Shown here in pieces: positions 7,984 to 16,716 of a DNA stretch of 64,000 nt. Numbering within the stretch: position 1 is the stretch's first letter; each line of letters starts with the position of its first letter. The stretch is from Actinokineospora auranticolor (GTDB taxonomy: Bacteria > Actinomycetota > Actinomycetes > Mycobacteriales > Pseudonocardiaceae), in the NCBI RefSeq assembly GCF_002934265.1, contig NZ_PTIX01000003.1, forward strand, positions 186,001-250,000. The letters run 5' to 3'. The notes under the pieces were generated by a model. The model was not told the origin of the DNA, ran no database searches, and saw only the letters and a program-made list of their open reading frames with translations. The translations under genes and the position numbers were made by a program.

Positions 7984-9053
7984 GTCGCGCGGAGGTCGTG
8001 GTCGATCTGGACGCGTTGCGGCACAACGTGTCCCTGCTCGTCGCGCGCGCGCCGGGCGCGGACGCGATGGCGGTCGTGAAGGCCGACGGCTACGGGCACG
8101 GGGCCGTGCGGGTCGCGCGGGCGGCGCTGTCGGCCGGGGTGACCTGGCTCGGGTCGTGTTCGTTGAACGAGGCGCTGGTGCTGCGGGACGCGGGGATCAC
8201 CGCGCCGATCCTGTCCTGGTTGGACACCCCGGACGCGGACATGGACGCGGCCGTGGAAGCCGGGATCGATGTCGGTGTGTCCTCTGTGGAGGAACTGGAC
8301 CGGCTGTCCGGCGCGCGGGTGCACCTGAAGGTCGACACCGGGCTGGCGCGCAACGGGTGTCCGCCCGGCCGGTGGGCGGACCTGGTGCGCGCCGCGGCGG
8401 AGTCGGACAACGAGGTGTACGCGGTCTGGTCGCACCTGGCCTGCGCGGACGTGCCCGGCCACCCGTCGGTCGACGCCCAGGCGCAGCGGTTCGAGCACGC
8501 CTACAAGACCGCCTTGGACGCCGGTCTCACCCCACGGCGGCACCTGGCCAACTCGGCGGCCACGCTGAGCAGACCGGACCTGCACTTCGACATGGTCCGG
8601 CTCGGCATCGCGATGTACGGGCTGAACCCGTTGCCCACCAAGGAAGACCTCATTCCCGTGATGACCTTCCGGGCGTCGGTAGCCATGGTCAAGCGGGTGG
8701 CCGCGGGCGAGTCGGTCTCCTACGGACAGACTTGGACCGCGCCGCGTGACACCACGCTCGCCCTGGTGACGGCCGGGTACGCCGACGGTGTGCCGAGGCT
8801 GCTGTCGAACCGGGTCGACGTGCTGCTCGGCGGTGTTCGGCGGCCGGTGCGCGGCCGGGTGTGCATGGACCAGATCGTCGTCGACTGCGGCGACGACGAG
8901 GTCTCGCCCGGCGACGAGGTCGTGCTGTTCGGCCCCGGCACGCGCGGGGAACCGACGGCGACCGAGTGGGCCGACACCATCGGCACCATCGACTACGAGA
9001 TCGTCACGGGCATGTACCGGCCCCGGGTGGCCCGCCGGTACGTCGGCGGATGA
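7980..9053 (+). CDS. alr: Alanine racemase
   Basis: The protein has 357 residues and interconverts L- and D-alanine with PLP for peptidoglycan synthesis. The PLP lysine is K34 in VVKADGYGHG. The second catalytic base is the Tyr of SVSYGQTW near residue 247, followed by AGYADGVPR and the GRVCMDQ motif. The N-terminal TIM barrel and C-terminal beta domain are both complete, at a normal length. It overlaps nnr by ATGA and the next hydrolase by ATGA, so all three are translationally coupled. Confidence 0.95.
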   Translation: MSRAEVVVDLDALRHNVSLLVARAPGADAMAVVKADGYGHGAVRVARAALSAGVTWLGSCSLNEALVLRDAGITAPILSWLDTPDADMDAAVEAGIDVGVSSVEELDRLSGARVHLKVDTGLARNGCPPGRWADLVRAAAESDNEVYAVWSHLACADVPGHPSVDAQAQRFEHAYKTALDAGLTPRRHLANSAATLSRPDLHFDMVRLGIAMYGLNPLPTKEDLIPVMTFRASVAMVKRVAAGESVSYGQTWTAPRDTTLALVTAGYADGVPRLLSNRVDVLLGGVRRPVRGRVCMDQIVVDCGDDEVSPGDEVVLFGPGTRGEPTATEWADTIGTIDYEIVTGMYRPRVARRYVGG

Positions 9054-10114
9054 ACCGCGCGGGCAAGGTCGCCGCGGGCGCGGGCGTGCTCGCCGCCGCC
9101 ACGGCCATCGCGGTCGGCGTCACCCGCCGCCGCGCGTCCGGCGACGACCCGTACGCCGACGAGCCGCTGGGTGAGCTGCCGCCGTCGCGCACCAGCACGG
9201 TCGCCGCGGACGACGGCCTGGCCCTCTCCGTCGAGGAGGTCGACCCCGAGGACGGCGGCAAACCGGTCCTGACCGCGGTGTTCGTGCACGGTTTCGCGAT
9301 GAGCAGGCGCGGCTGGCACTTCCAGCGCCGCGACCTGGCCCGGCTCACCGACCCCCGGGTGCGGCTCGTGCTCTACGACCACCGCAGCCACGGCCGCTCC
9401 GCCCGCGCCGACATCAGCACGAGCACGATCGAGCAGTTGGCCGCGGACCTCGACGAGGTGATCCGCGCTGTGGTGCCCCGTGGACCGATCGTCCTCATCG
9501 GACACTCGATGGGCGGCATGGCCGTGATGGCGCTGGCCGAGCGGCACCCGGAGCTGTTCGCCGAGCGGGTGCGCGGGGTGGCGCTGATCGGCACGTCGGC
9601 GGGTGAGGTCGGGCGCAGCGGGCTGCCCCGGCCGCTGCTGTCGAAGTACAACCCGCTGACCCGCGTCCTCGGCCGGGTCGCCGAGTGGCAGCCCACCGCC
9701 GTCGAGCTGGTCCGCTCGGTGGGTGGCGCGGTCACCCGGGGCGCGGCCCGCACGGTCGGGTTCGGGCCCGGCGAGGTGAGCCAGAAGCTGGTGGGGTTCC
9801 TCGTCGACATGCTCGACGGCACGCCCGTCCGGGTGCTCGCCGACTTCGTGGACACGCTGGGCAGCCACAACCGCTACGCGGCGCTGGCCGGGCTCAAGCA
9901 CACCCGCGTCCTGGTGCTCAGCGGCGACCACGACTGGATGACCCCGTTCGCGCACGCCGAGCGGATCGCCACGGCCCTGCCGGACGCCACCCTGGTCCGC
10001 GTGCCCGGCGCCGGTCACCTGGTGATCCTGGAGCGCCCCGATGTGGTGAACGAGCACCTGACTACGCTGCTGCGGGACTGCGCCCGGGGCCGCGGCGCGG
10101 GTCGGAAGAGGTGA
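9050..10114 (+). CDS. Membrane-anchored alpha/beta hydrolase of the alr-tsaE cluster
   Basis: The protein has 354 residues. A single hydrophobic N-terminal segment (about residues 4-25, followed by RRR) is a signal anchor or uncleaved signal. The hydrolase domain carries FVHGFAMS (oxyanion region), DHRSHGRS, the nucleophile elbow IGHSMGGMA, and the late acid and base in SGDHDWMTP and GAGHLVI. A hydrolase of this type between alr and tsaE is a standard actinomycete arrangement, but its substrate is unknown. The start overlaps alr (ATGA); the end overlaps the GTG of tsaE. Confidence 0.85.
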   Translation: MNRAGKVAAGAGVLAAATAIAVGVTRRRASGDDPYADEPLGELPPSRTSTVAADDGLALSVEEVDPEDGGKPVLTAVFVHGFAMSRRGWHFQRRDLARLTDPRVRLVLYDHRSHGRSARADISTSTIEQLAADLDEVIRAVVPRGPIVLIGHSMGGMAVMALAERHPELFAERVRGVALIGTSAGEVGRSGLPRPLLSKYNPLTRVLGRVAEWQPTAVELVRSVGGAVTRGAARTVGFGPGEVSQKLVGFLVDMLDGTPVRVLADFVDTLGSHNRYAALAGLKHTRVLVLSGDHDWMTPFAHAERIATALPDATLVRVPGAGHLVILERPDVVNEHLTTLLRDCARGRGAGRKR

Positions 10115-10569
10115 GGACCGTGGCTGAGACCGTGCTGCTGCGCACGCACGAGGACACCCTGGCGTACGGGCGCGCCCTGGGCACCCGGTTGCGGGCCGGG
10201 GACCTGGTGCTGCTGGCGGGGCCGCTGGGGGCGGGCAAGACGGTGCTGGCCAAGGGGATCGCCGAGGGGCTCGGGGTGCTGGGCCGGGTGAGCAGCCCGA
10301 CGTTCATCATCGCCCGGGAGCACAAGGCGGGCGCGCGCGGGATCCCGATGGTGCACGTCGACGCGTACCGGCTGGGTGGCGACCTGGAGCAGCTCGACGA
10401 CCTGGACCTGGACTCGGAACTGGTCGCGTCCGTGGTCGTCGTCGAGTGGGGCGAGGGCTCGGCGGACCGGCTCAACGCCGACCACCTGCTCATCCGCCTG
10501 GCCCGGGAGGCCGACGACTCCCGCCTGGCGTCGGTCGAACCGCACGGCGACTGGGTGTCGCGGGTCTGA
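10111..10569 (+). CDS. tsaE: tRNA threonylcarbamoyladenosine biosynthesis ATPase TsaE
   Basis: The protein has 152 residues (149 if the GTG at 10120 is used; GTGAGG just upstream could be its SD). TsaE is the P-loop ATPase that works with TsaB and TsaD to make t6A37 on ANN-decoding tRNAs. The Walker A motif is AGPLGAGKT. SSPTFIIAREH, HVDAYRL and VVVEWGEG are the other family motifs. It is the last gene of the nnr-alr operon. In most actinomycetes tsaB-rimI-tsaD follow directly on the same strand; here they lie 6 kb away on the opposite strand. Confidence 0.93.
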   Translation: MRTVAETVLLRTHEDTLAYGRALGTRLRAGDLVLLAGPLGAGKTVLAKGIAEGLGVLGRVSSPTFIIAREHKAGARGIPMVHVDAYRLGGDLEQLDDLDLDSELVASVVVVEWGEGSADRLNADHLLIRLAREADDSRLASVEPHGDWVSRV

Positions 10570-10612
10570 TTTCCCCTTCGGCGGTGCCGGGGTGCGGGTC
10601 TAGGGTCCTGGC

Positions 10613-11329
10613 ATGCGCGCAGTGATCTTTGACTGGGGTGGCACGCTGACGCCGTGGGTGACGATGGATCACCTGGCCGCGTGGCGGGCCTATGCCGACA
10701 TCGTCCACCCGGGAGACGCCGAGGCGTCGGGGGTGCTGGCCGCGGCGTTGCTCGCGGCGGAGGACGAGGCCTGGGGGCGGGTCCGGGTCCACCACACGGC
10801 CTTCCACCTGACCCAGGTGCTGGAGTCCGCCGGGGCACCGCCCGACGAGGCGGCGCTGGCCGCCTTCCGGACCTACTGGGACCCGGCGACCCGCACCGAC
10901 CCGGAGGTGGCGCCGATGCTCGGCGAGCTGCGGGAGCGCGGGCTGCGGACGGGGGTGCTCTCGTCCACGGCGTGGCCCGGTGCCTGGCACGAGGAGGTCC
11001 TGCACCGCGACGGCGTCGGCGACTTGTTCGACGGGCTGGTGTGGAGCAGCGACCTGGCCTACACCAAACCGCACCGGGTGGCCTTCGAGGCGGCGATGGC
11101 GGCGGTGGGCGTCGACGACCCGGCCGACTGCGTCTACGTCGGCGACCGCCCGTACGACGACATCAGCGGCGCGCAGGCGGTGGGGATGCGGACCATCTTC
11201 ATCCCGCACAGCGACATCCCGCTGGCGCAACAGGTCGCCGTCGACGTGGTGCCCGACGCGGTTGTGCAGCGCATGTCCGAGCTGCCCGCCGTCCTGGACC
11301 GGTGGCTGGACGGCCGAAACCCCCTTTAG
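10613..11329 (+). CDS. HAD-superfamily hydrolase
   Basis: The protein has 238 residues and belongs to HAD subfamily IA. Motif I is FDWGGTLT: the nucleophile Asp is present, but the usual second Asp (DxD, general acid) is Gly. Motif II is LSSTAW, motif III Lys is in YTKPHRV, and motif IV is VYVGDRPYDDISGA. A phosphatase-type reaction is likely. The Gly change may lower or alter activity, though a DWGGT motif recurs in some HAD groups. The ATG has a weak upstream signal (TAGGGTCCTGGC). It stands alone, 43 nt after tsaE. Confidence 0.8.
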   Translation: MRAVIFDWGGTLTPWVTMDHLAAWRAYADIVHPGDAEASGVLAAALLAAEDEAWGRVRVHHTAFHLTQVLESAGAPPDEAALAAFRTYWDPATRTDPEVAPMLGELRERGLRTGVLSSTAWPGAWHEEVLHRDGVGDLFDGLVWSSDLAYTKPHRVAFEAAMAAVGVDDPADCVYVGDRPYDDISGAQAVGMRTIFIPHSDIPLAQQVAVDVVPDAVVQRMSELPAVLDRWLDGRNPL

Positions 11330-11364
11330 TGCAGCCTGAAAGACCCTTCGGGGGAAGGCGGCGC

Positions 11365-11423
11365 CTGGCGTTGTGAGCCAAGGTGAGTCCGGGCGGGACA
11401 GTCCCGTCCGGACACAACGCCAG
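11365..11423 (+). promoter_or_regulatory. Long two-part inverted repeat in the leader of the lectin gene
   Basis: The outer arms CTGGCGTTGTG (11365-11375) and CACAACGCCAG (11413-11423) are perfect complements. Between them GTCCGGGCGGGAC (11387-11399) and GTCCCGTCCGGAC (11401-11413) pair with a single G-T position. The 11-nt segment 11376-11386 is unpaired. The structure ends 5 nt before the GGAGG of the lectin gene. It could be an operator or an mRNA leader structure; it has no U tract, so it is a poor terminator. Confidence 0.55.
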
Positions 11424-11443
11424 ATCCTGGAGGACGAGATCCC

Positions 11444-11965
11444 ATGAAGACACGCGCCTTGGTGATCAGCGGAGCGGTCGGACTTGGAGTCGTGCTGGCG
11501 GCGTCACCAGCATCCGCGAAGGCCCTGGACACGCCGGTCGACGGTGTGGGCTACCGGGTCACCGCCGACCACAGCGGCAAGTGCCTGGACGTCAAAGGTG
11601 TGAGCCAGGACAACGGCGCCGACGTGATCCAGTGGGATTGCAACGGCGGCGCCAACCAGTACTGGACCCTCTACGCGGTGGGGGACGGCGCCTACAACCT
11701 CGTCGCGGGCCACAGCGGCAAGTGCCTGGACGTCGAGGGCGTGAGCCTGGACAACGGCGCCGACGTGATCCAGTGGGATTGCAACGGCGGCGCCAACCAG
11801 CGGTGGTACCTCAACGACGCGGGCTACGGCAGCTACAACCTGGTGGCCGAACACAGCAGCAAGTGCCTGGACGTCAAGGGTGTGAGCCAGGACAACGGCG
11901 CCGACGTGATCCAGTGGGATTGCAACGGCGGCGCCAACCAGAGCTGGACCTTCGCCAGCGCCTGA
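11444..11965 (+). CDS. Secreted ricin-type beta-trefoil lectin domain protein
   Basis: The protein has 173 residues. A Sec signal peptide (KTRALVISGAVGLGVVLAAS, cleavage near ASAKA) is followed by three ricin-B subdomains of about 43 residues. Each has GKCLDV or SKCLDV, then DNGADVIQWDCNGGANQ and W, the QxW lectin signature. The full trefoil is present with no catalytic domain, so this is a free carbohydrate-binding protein. The three subdomains share a 50-bp block that is identical or nearly so in DNA, indicating recent duplication or gene conversion. A GGAGG lies 10 nt before the ATG. A long hairpin precedes it and a terminator follows. Confidence 0.92.
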   Translation: MKTRALVISGAVGLGVVLAASPASAKALDTPVDGVGYRVTADHSGKCLDVKGVSQDNGADVIQWDCNGGANQYWTLYAVGDGAYNLVAGHSGKCLDVEGVSLDNGADVIQWDCNGGANQRWYLNDAGYGSYNLVAEHSSKCLDVKGVSQDNGADVIQWDCNGGANQSWTFASA

Positions 11966-11976
11966 TCGGCGAATCG

Positions 11977-12004
11977 GGGTCGCCCGTCACCCGACGGGCG
12001 ACCC
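11977..12004 (+). terminator. Terminator hairpin of the lectin gene
   Basis: GGGTCGCCCGTC (11977-11988) and GACGGGCGACCC (11993-12004) form a perfect 12-bp stem with an ACCC loop, starting 11 nt after the lectin stop. The 3' side has only TGATTGG, no long U tract, as is usual in actinomycetes. Confidence 0.75.
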
Positions 12005-12019
12005 TGATTGGTTCGCAGG

Positions 12020-12047
12020 TTGTCCACATGCACTCAGGTTGTTCACA
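12020..12047 (+). other. Pair of DnaA-box-like sequences
   Basis: TTGTCCACA (12020-12028) matches the actinobacterial DnaA-box consensus, and TTGTTCACA (12039-12047) follows on the same strand. A TAGAAT hexamer (-10-like) lies about 40 nt downstream, just before the IS30 left end. Similar box pairs occur at 19568-19596 and 37007-37034. No origin genes are nearby. Confidence 0.4.
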
Positions 12048-12100
12048 ACCCGCCTCCAGTGCCTTCAACCATCTGCCGCCACCGAATAGAATCGAAAACA

Positions 12101-13009
12101 GGGGCTCCTTGACCTCAAGGGGTCGTTGCGCCGGGTGTGGGATGATCTTCGTGGGTGAGTGATCGGAGATCTTGTTGTGGCATGTCGGGTGATTTTGAGT
12201 TGCGAGGATCGGGAGACGATCTCGCGCGAGTTACGTGCGAGGCGGTCGTTTCGGTTTATCGGTAGGGTGTTGGGTCGGCATCATTCGGTGGTCGCTCGTG
12301 AGGTCGCTCTCAATGGTGGCCGGTTGGCTTATCGCGCGGTGCGGGCGGGGCGGCGGGCGGCCTCGGCGCGGGCCAGGCCGAAAGTTCGGAAGATGGAACG
12401 GTCGGGTCGGGCGAGACGTGTGCCGTCGTCGGCGAAGCGGTCGCGGCGCGACCTGATCGTGGGTATGGTCAACATCGGCGAGCGTCCGGCGGAGGCCGAG
12501 GACCGGGCGGTCCCCGGCTTCTGGGAAGGGGACCTCATTCTGGGGTCGGCGTGCAAGTCGCAGATTCTGACGTTGGTTGAGCGTCAGACCCGGTTCGTGA
12601 TGTTGATCCGGGTCCCGCATGATCGGTCCGCGGATCGTGTCGCGGCGTTGTTGGCTGAGAAGATGATGACGTTGCCCGAGTTCCTTCGGAAATCGTTGAC
12701 CTGGGATCAGGGCAGCGAAATGGCCGACCACGCCACCTTCACGACGGTGACCGGGATGCCCGTCTATTTCTGTGATCCACGCTCACCGTGGCAACGCGGA
12801 ACGAACGAGAACACCAACCGCCTTCTTCGGCAGTACTTCCCCAAGGGGACGGATCTCTCGGTTTATTCCCAGGCCGACCTCGACGAGGTGGCCCGCGAGC
12901 TCAACGGCCGCCCCCGGCAGACCCTCGACTGGTACAAACCCGTCGAGAAACTCAACGAACTGCTGATCAACCATGGTGGCGCGATGACCTGTTGAGGTCA
13001 AGGCTCCCC
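12101..13009 (+). mobile_element. IS30-family insertion sequence, internally deleted copy
   Basis: The terminal inverted repeats are GGGGCTCCTTGACCTCAA (12101-12118) and, on the other strand, GGGGAGCCTTGACCTCAA (12992-13009), identical at 16 of 18 positions. The element is 909 bp, shorter than the roughly 1.1-1.2 kb usual for actinomycete IS30 elements, because the transposase lacks an internal segment. The right repeat contains the transposase stop codon. I see no clear target duplication. Confidence 0.8.
12159..12995 (+). CDS. IS30-family transposase with an internal in-frame deletion
   Basis: The frame encodes 278 residues. The N-terminal helix-turn-helix is present ([15 protein letters not shown], then [16 protein letters not shown]). 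The integrase core keeps the DDE triad: D125 (FWEGDLILG), D183 (TWDQGSEM) and E217 (TNENTNRLL), with 33 residues between the last two as in IS30. Between about residues 78 and 98 the sequence jumps from the first DNA-binding domain to [16 protein letters not shown]. The second helical region normally found there (with WSP.QI and HETIY motifs, about 70-80 residues) is missing. The protein may bind ends poorly and is probably inactive alone. Confidence 0.8.
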   Translation: MIGDLVVACRVILSCEDRETISRELRARRSFRFIGRVLGRHHSVVAREVALNGGRLAYRAVRAGRRAASARARPKVRKMERSGRARRVPSSAKRSRRDLIVGMVNIGERPAEAEDRAVPGFWEGDLILGSACKSQILTLVERQTRFVMLIRVPHDRSADRVAALLAEKMMTLPEFLRKSLTWDQGSEMADHATFTTVTGMPVYFCDPRSPWQRGTNENTNRLLRQYFPKGTDLSVYSQADLDEVARELNGRPRQTLDWYKPVEKLNELLINHGGAMTC

Positions 13010-13089
13010 TATGGCGGGGTACCCCTCGCTGGCGTTTGGGGCGGGGTTCGGCCGTTGCGGTGTCGCGGCGAGTCGTGGTCCGGCCTGCG

Positions 13090-14724
13090 TCAAGGGGCTG
13101 CCGCGAAGTAGGCCACCTTGACCTCCTTCGTGGTCGGCGGCGGGAACGATTCCCCGTCGCCGCCGAGTTGGCCGATCTGGACCGTCCACACCGGCTTTGA
13201 GCGGTCGACCACGTCGCCGCCATCGGGTCCGGTTAGGACGAAGTCCGAGTTTCCCTGGTCGCAGGAGTAAGCGCCGACATAGCCGTCCGCGCGTCCGCCC
13301 CAGCTGCCGCCGTTGCGCAGCAGGCATTTCGCGCCGCCGTCCAGTTCCAGGCCCCAGGGGGCCGGGTTCGGGGACGGTGTGACCGAGGGGACCGCTTCCT
13401 TCGACACGGCTCGCCGGAGTTGCTTCTTCCACGGGAAACCGCCGCACAGGAGGTCGCGGCGGTTCGGTTCCACCCAGCAGGCCAGTGCGCCCGCGGCCGA
13501 CGGGGAGCAGGCGACGACGTCCGGTCCCACGGCCGCCGGTGACGGGTAGCAGTCCTCGACTTCCTCCGGGTCCTCCGCGACGGTGTAGCCGCTCGTCGAG
13601 TTGCCCGACTTGTCCACGCCCGCCACGTTCACCACCTTGGTGGCCGCGCCGGTGGACTTGCCCAGTTCGGTCAGCGCGCCCTGCACGATCTCCGTCACCT
13701 GGTTGACCGCGCTCTGGTCGGTCGGCAGCCGCAGGTGCGAGCAGGCCGCCACGATCGTGACACCACCGAGGTACGCCTGCACGGGGGCGCTGAACCGGTT
13801 CTCCTGCAGGTCCTGCAACGTGAAGTAGTCGAAGGCCATCGACGCCGAGGCGAACGACAGGCTGTGCGCCGCGCCGTTGACCAGTCCGAAGTCGACGGTG
13901 CAGCGGTCCGTGCGGGAGTAGGACTTGCCGCCTTCCTCCGGCGGCACGCCGGTCGGTCCGGAGGTGGGGTAGCCGTGCGCGGAGGGCACGGGCACCACGC
14001 CGTCGCTGAACAGCGGGATCGAGTACGCCGTGAACCCGAAGAACGTCCGGTTCACCGTCACGTCCCCGGCCACCTGGGTCAGGTTCACCCCACTCGCCAG
14101 CCACGGCGGCAGGTCACCGCACCCGCGCGGCAGCGAAGCCCCTTTTTCGTGCTCCGCCAAGCACTTCCCGCCGTCGCGCCCGTCGATCGGCGGCAACTCC
14201 TTGCCGGTCACGTGCCGCAGCACCTCCATCAGCCGCGACGGCCCGCCTTCGCCGCCCCACGGTGACCCGAGCTGCGGCGTCCCCAGCGTGATGACGTACG
14301 GCACGACCTTCGCCAACTCGGTGTTCAGCGCGTACCGCAGCGCCAACCCGCCCATCGAGTGCGCGACGACGACGACCTTCCCGTCCCCGCCAGCCTTCTC
14401 GTACGCCGACGAGACCTGCCCCAGGTAGGCCGCGAGGCACGGCGCGATGTGCGAATCCGAGGCCCAGTACGCCGCCCACCTGCTGTAGTCGAACGTGTAC
14501 GCGCTGACCCGCCCGTCCAACTGCCCGGCCACCTTCTTCGCCGAGTCGTCCATGGGGTCGCCGTTCCACCCGTGCACGAACACCACCGGCCGCTTGGACC
14601 GCGACTGCCCCGCGCCCGCCTTGGTCGACCTCGCCCCCTCGCACTGCGACGGCAACTTCTGCGCCTGCGCGGGCACAGCGCACAGCAACGTCAACAACAA
14701 CACGGCCAGTACCCGGGCGATCAC
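13090..14724 (-). CDS. Secreted lipase/esterase-like alpha/beta hydrolase with C-terminal extension
   Basis: The protein has 544 residues. The GTG start overlaps the stop of the upstream gene (GTGA) and gives a clean signal peptide (VLAVLLLTLLCAVPAQAQ). The hydrolase domain (about residues 45-330) has VFVHGWNGDP, the nucleophile elbow VAHSMGGLA, a TLGTPQLGSP lid-side motif as in bacterial lipases, and SDGVVP for the acid. The C-terminal 200 residues hold several Cys pairs (CYPSP, CLLRNGGSW, YSCDQGN) and a YVGAYSCDQGNSDF segment that may bind a ligand. No close family is recognised for the tail. Confidence 0.75.
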   Translation of the reverse strand: MIARVLAVLLLTLLCAVPAQAQKLPSQCEGARSTKAGAGQSRSKRPVVFVHGWNGDPMDDSAKKVAGQLDGRVSAYTFDYSRWAAYWASDSHIAPCLAAYLGQVSSAYEKAGGDGKVVVVAHSMGGLALRYALNTELAKVVPYVITLGTPQLGSPWGGEGGPSRLMEVLRHVTGKELPPIDGRDGGKCLAEHEKGASLPRGCGDLPPWLASGVNLTQVAGDVTVNRTFFGFTAYSIPLFSDGVVPVPSAHGYPTSGPTGVPPEEGGKSYSRTDRCTVDFGLVNGAAHSLSFASASMAFDYFTLQDLQENRFSAPVQAYLGGVTIVAACSHLRLPTDQSAVNQVTEIVQGALTELGKSTGAATKVVNVAGVDKSGNSTSGYTVAEDPEEVEDCYPSPAAVGPDVVACSPSAAGALACWVEPNRRDLLCGGFPWKKQLRRAVSKEAVPSVTPSPNPAPWGLELDGGAKCLLRNGGSWGGRADGYVGAYSCDQGNSDFVLTGPDGGDVVDRSKPVWTVQIGQLGGDGESFPPPTTKEVKVAYFAAAP

Positions 14725-15140
14725 TGCGCGGCCTCCGTCGAACTGATCAGCCACTGCCCGTCGACGGCCACCAACCACACCGTCCACACCGCGCCACCCA
14801 CCCGCGCCGAAACCTTGGCCCGCCCACCTTCCGCGGCCTGGAAGCTCGACACGTCGAACTCGACGGGTGTCCCCGCCAACGAGGTCACGAACCCGTCGTC
14901 CAGCGGCTGGTCGGGCGAGACCGCGATCGCCTCGCGCACCCGCCCCTCGGACCCGCTGGTCAGGTCCGCGGTCAACTCACGCGCCCGCTCGACCGTCAAC
15001 GGCACCGCGCTCGACGCCGAAGGAGTGGTGGGGCTGGCGAAGGGAGTTCCCCCAACCCCTCGACCGCCGAAGAACCACACGGCAGCGGCAACGGCCACAC
15101 CCACCAGTACAACCACGACTATCAGCCCACGTCGACCCAC
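14721..15140 (-). CDS. Small membrane-anchored extracytoplasmic protein
   Basis: The protein has 139 residues. An N-terminal transmembrane helix (residues 4-24, LIVVVVLVGVAVAAAVWFF) is followed by a Pro/Ser-rich linker and a 90-residue domain with a small alpha+beta pattern (TVERARELTADLTSGSEGRV, then VWTVWLVAVDGQWLISS). This resembles a Mce-associated or NTF2-like extracytoplasmic fold, but the match is weak. Its stop overlaps the lipase start, so the two are probably made together. The start lies 50 nt beyond the tsaD stop on the same strand. Confidence 0.6.
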   Translation of the reverse strand: MGRRGLIVVVVLVGVAVAAAVWFFGGRGVGGTPFASPTTPSASSAVPLTVERARELTADLTSGSEGRVREAIAVSPDQPLDDGFVTSLAGTPVEFDVSSFQAAEGGRAKVSARVGGAVWTVWLVAVDGQWLISSTEAAQ

Positions 15141-15190
15141 GCCCGTCTCATCGCGAGCGCCAATCGGGTGTTACCGGCACACCCGCACCG

Positions 15191-16231
15191 CTACACCCAC
15201 ACAGTGGACACCGGCAGCGCCGGGTCCGCCGAGAGGTCCAAAGAGGACGGCTTGACCCCGGCCGCCACCAGGTGCGCGCCCAACGCCGCCATCATCGCGC
15301 CGTTGTCCGTGCACAACCGCGGCCGCGGCACCCGCAACTCGATCCCGGCCGCCGCGCAGCGCTCCGCCGCCAACTCCTTCAACCGCGAGTTCGCCGCCAC
15401 ACCACCGGAAATGACCATCGTCCCGATGCCCAGGTCGGTCGCCGCCCGCACCGCCTTCGCCGTCAGGACGTCCGCCACCGCCTCCTGGAACGACGCCGAC
15501 ACGTCGTCCACCGGCACCTCTTCGCCATCCCGCTCCCGCGCCTCCACCCACCGCGCGACGGCAGTCTTCAGGCCGGAGAACGAGAAGTCGTACTTCGCGT
15601 CCCGGGGGCCCGTGAGTCCACGGGGGAACGCGATGGCCGACGGATTCCCGCGCCGCGCCGCCTGGTCGATCGGCGGCCCACCCGGGTACGGCAGCCCGAT
15701 CACCCGCGCCACCTTGTCGTACGCCTCGCCCGCCGCGTCGTCGATGGTCGAGCCGATCTCCGTGATGCCGCCCGCCAGGTCGTCGACCCTCAGCAGTTGG
15801 CTGTGCCCGCCGGAGACCAGCAGCGCGAGCGCCGGCGACGGCAGGGGCCCGTGCTCCAGGGTGTCCGCGGCGACGTGCCCGGCCAGGTGGTTGACCCCGT
15901 ACAGCGGCACGTCCAGCGCCGTCGCGTACGCCTTGGCCGCCGACACCCCCACCAGCAGCGCCCCCGCCAGCCCCGGCCCGCAGGTCACCGCGATGGCGTC
16001 CACGTCCGACAGCGCCAGCCCGGCGGTGTCGAACGCGCGCCGCATGGTCGGGACCATGGCCTCCAGGTGCGCGCGGCTGGCCACCTCGGGCACCACCCCG
16101 CCGAAGCGGACGTGCTGCTCGACGCTGGACGCGACCTCGTCGGCCAGCAACTCCAAGCCGTCCGCGCCGAGCCGGACGATGCCGACGCCGGTCTCGTCGC
16201 ACGAGCTCTCAATGCCCAGGATGATCGTCAT
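15191..16231 (-). CDS. tsaD: tRNA N6-adenosine threonylcarbamoyltransferase TsaD
   Basis: The protein has 346 residues, normal length. TsaD transfers threonylcarbamoyl from TC-AMP to A37 of tRNA. The ASKHA-fold signature [12 protein letters not shown] is at residues 4-15. The metal ligands are H115 and H119 in VNHLAGH, and FSGLKTAV and VSGGVAAN are the later nucleotide motifs. The ATG overlaps the rimI stop by 4 nt (ATGA). It ends a tsaB-rimI-tsaD set running opposite to tsaE. Confidence 0.95.
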   Translation of the reverse strand: MTIILGIESSCDETGVGIVRLGADGLELLADEVASSVEQHVRFGGVVPEVASRAHLEAMVPTMRRAFDTAGLALSDVDAIAVTCGPGLAGALLVGVSAAKAYATALDVPLYGVNHLAGHVAADTLEHGPLPSPALALLVSGGHSQLLRVDDLAGGITEIGSTIDDAAGEAYDKVARVIGLPYPGGPPIDQAARRGNPSAIAFPRGLTGPRDAKYDFSFSGLKTAVARWVEARERDGEEVPVDDVSASFQEAVADVLTAKAVRAATDLGIGTMVISGGVAANSRLKELAAERCAAAGIELRVPRPRLCTDNGAMMAALGAHLVAAGVKPSSLDLSADPALPVSTVWV

Positions 16232-16716
16232 GGGGTGTTCTCCACTGTCCGGTCCACCCGCGCGGGCCGGACCATGGTGTACGCGTCGGCGCCGGAGGGC
16301 TGGTAGTAGCGGCGGCGCAGGCCGATGGTGGCGAAGCCGTGCGCCTCGTAGAGCCCGATGGCGGGCGCGTTGTCGGTGCGCACCTCGAGGAACACCTGCG
16401 CCAGGTGCTCGTCGGCGCGGGCCAGCAGCACCCGCAGCAGCGCGCGGCCCACGCCGCGGCCCTGCCACACCGGGTCGACGCCCAGGTTGTGCACGCTGGC
16501 CTCCATGTCGCCCGGCTTGCCCGCCATGCCCAACCCGCCGTAGCCGACCAGCAGCTCACCGGCGTACGCGCCCACGTAGTAGTGGCCCCAGTCCAGCTCG
16601 GACGCGAACGCCGACTCGCTCCACGGGTCGTCGTCCGGGAACAGGATGCGCTCCAGCTCGGCGCAGCGGCGCAGGTCGGCGCGCCCCAGGACGCCGATCC
16701 GCGTCGGCTCGCTCAT
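16228..16716 (-). CDS. rimI: Ribosomal protein S18-alanine N-acetyltransferase RimI
   Basis: The protein has 162 residues with a GNAT fold. The acetyl-CoA loop is [12 protein letters not shown] (Q/RxxGxG/A), preceded by the beta-4 segment VHNLGVDP, and [14 protein letters not shown] is the C-terminal motif. Its place between tsaB and tsaD is the conserved site for rimI. It may acetylate S18 and other N-termini; in actinomycetes the tsaB-rimI-tsaD grouping is standard. It overlaps tsaD and tsaB by 4 nt each. Confidence 0.88.
   Translation of the reverse strand: MSEPTRIGVLGRADLRRCAELERILFPDDDPWSESAFASELDWGHYYVGAYAGELLVGYGGLGMAGKPGDMEASVHNLGVDPVWQGRGVGRALLRVLLARADEHLAQVFLEVRTDNAPAIGLYEAHGFATIGLRRRYYQPSGADAYTMVRPARVDRTVENTP

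Noticed and set aside
11341..11364. Terminator of the HAD gene (CCTTC-GGGG-GAAGG)
   Set aside because: A 5-bp stem is too weak to call in this GC content.
12020..12047. Possible replication origin from DnaA boxes
   Set aside because: Only two boxes, no AT-rich unwinding region and no dnaA/dnaN/gyrB nearby.
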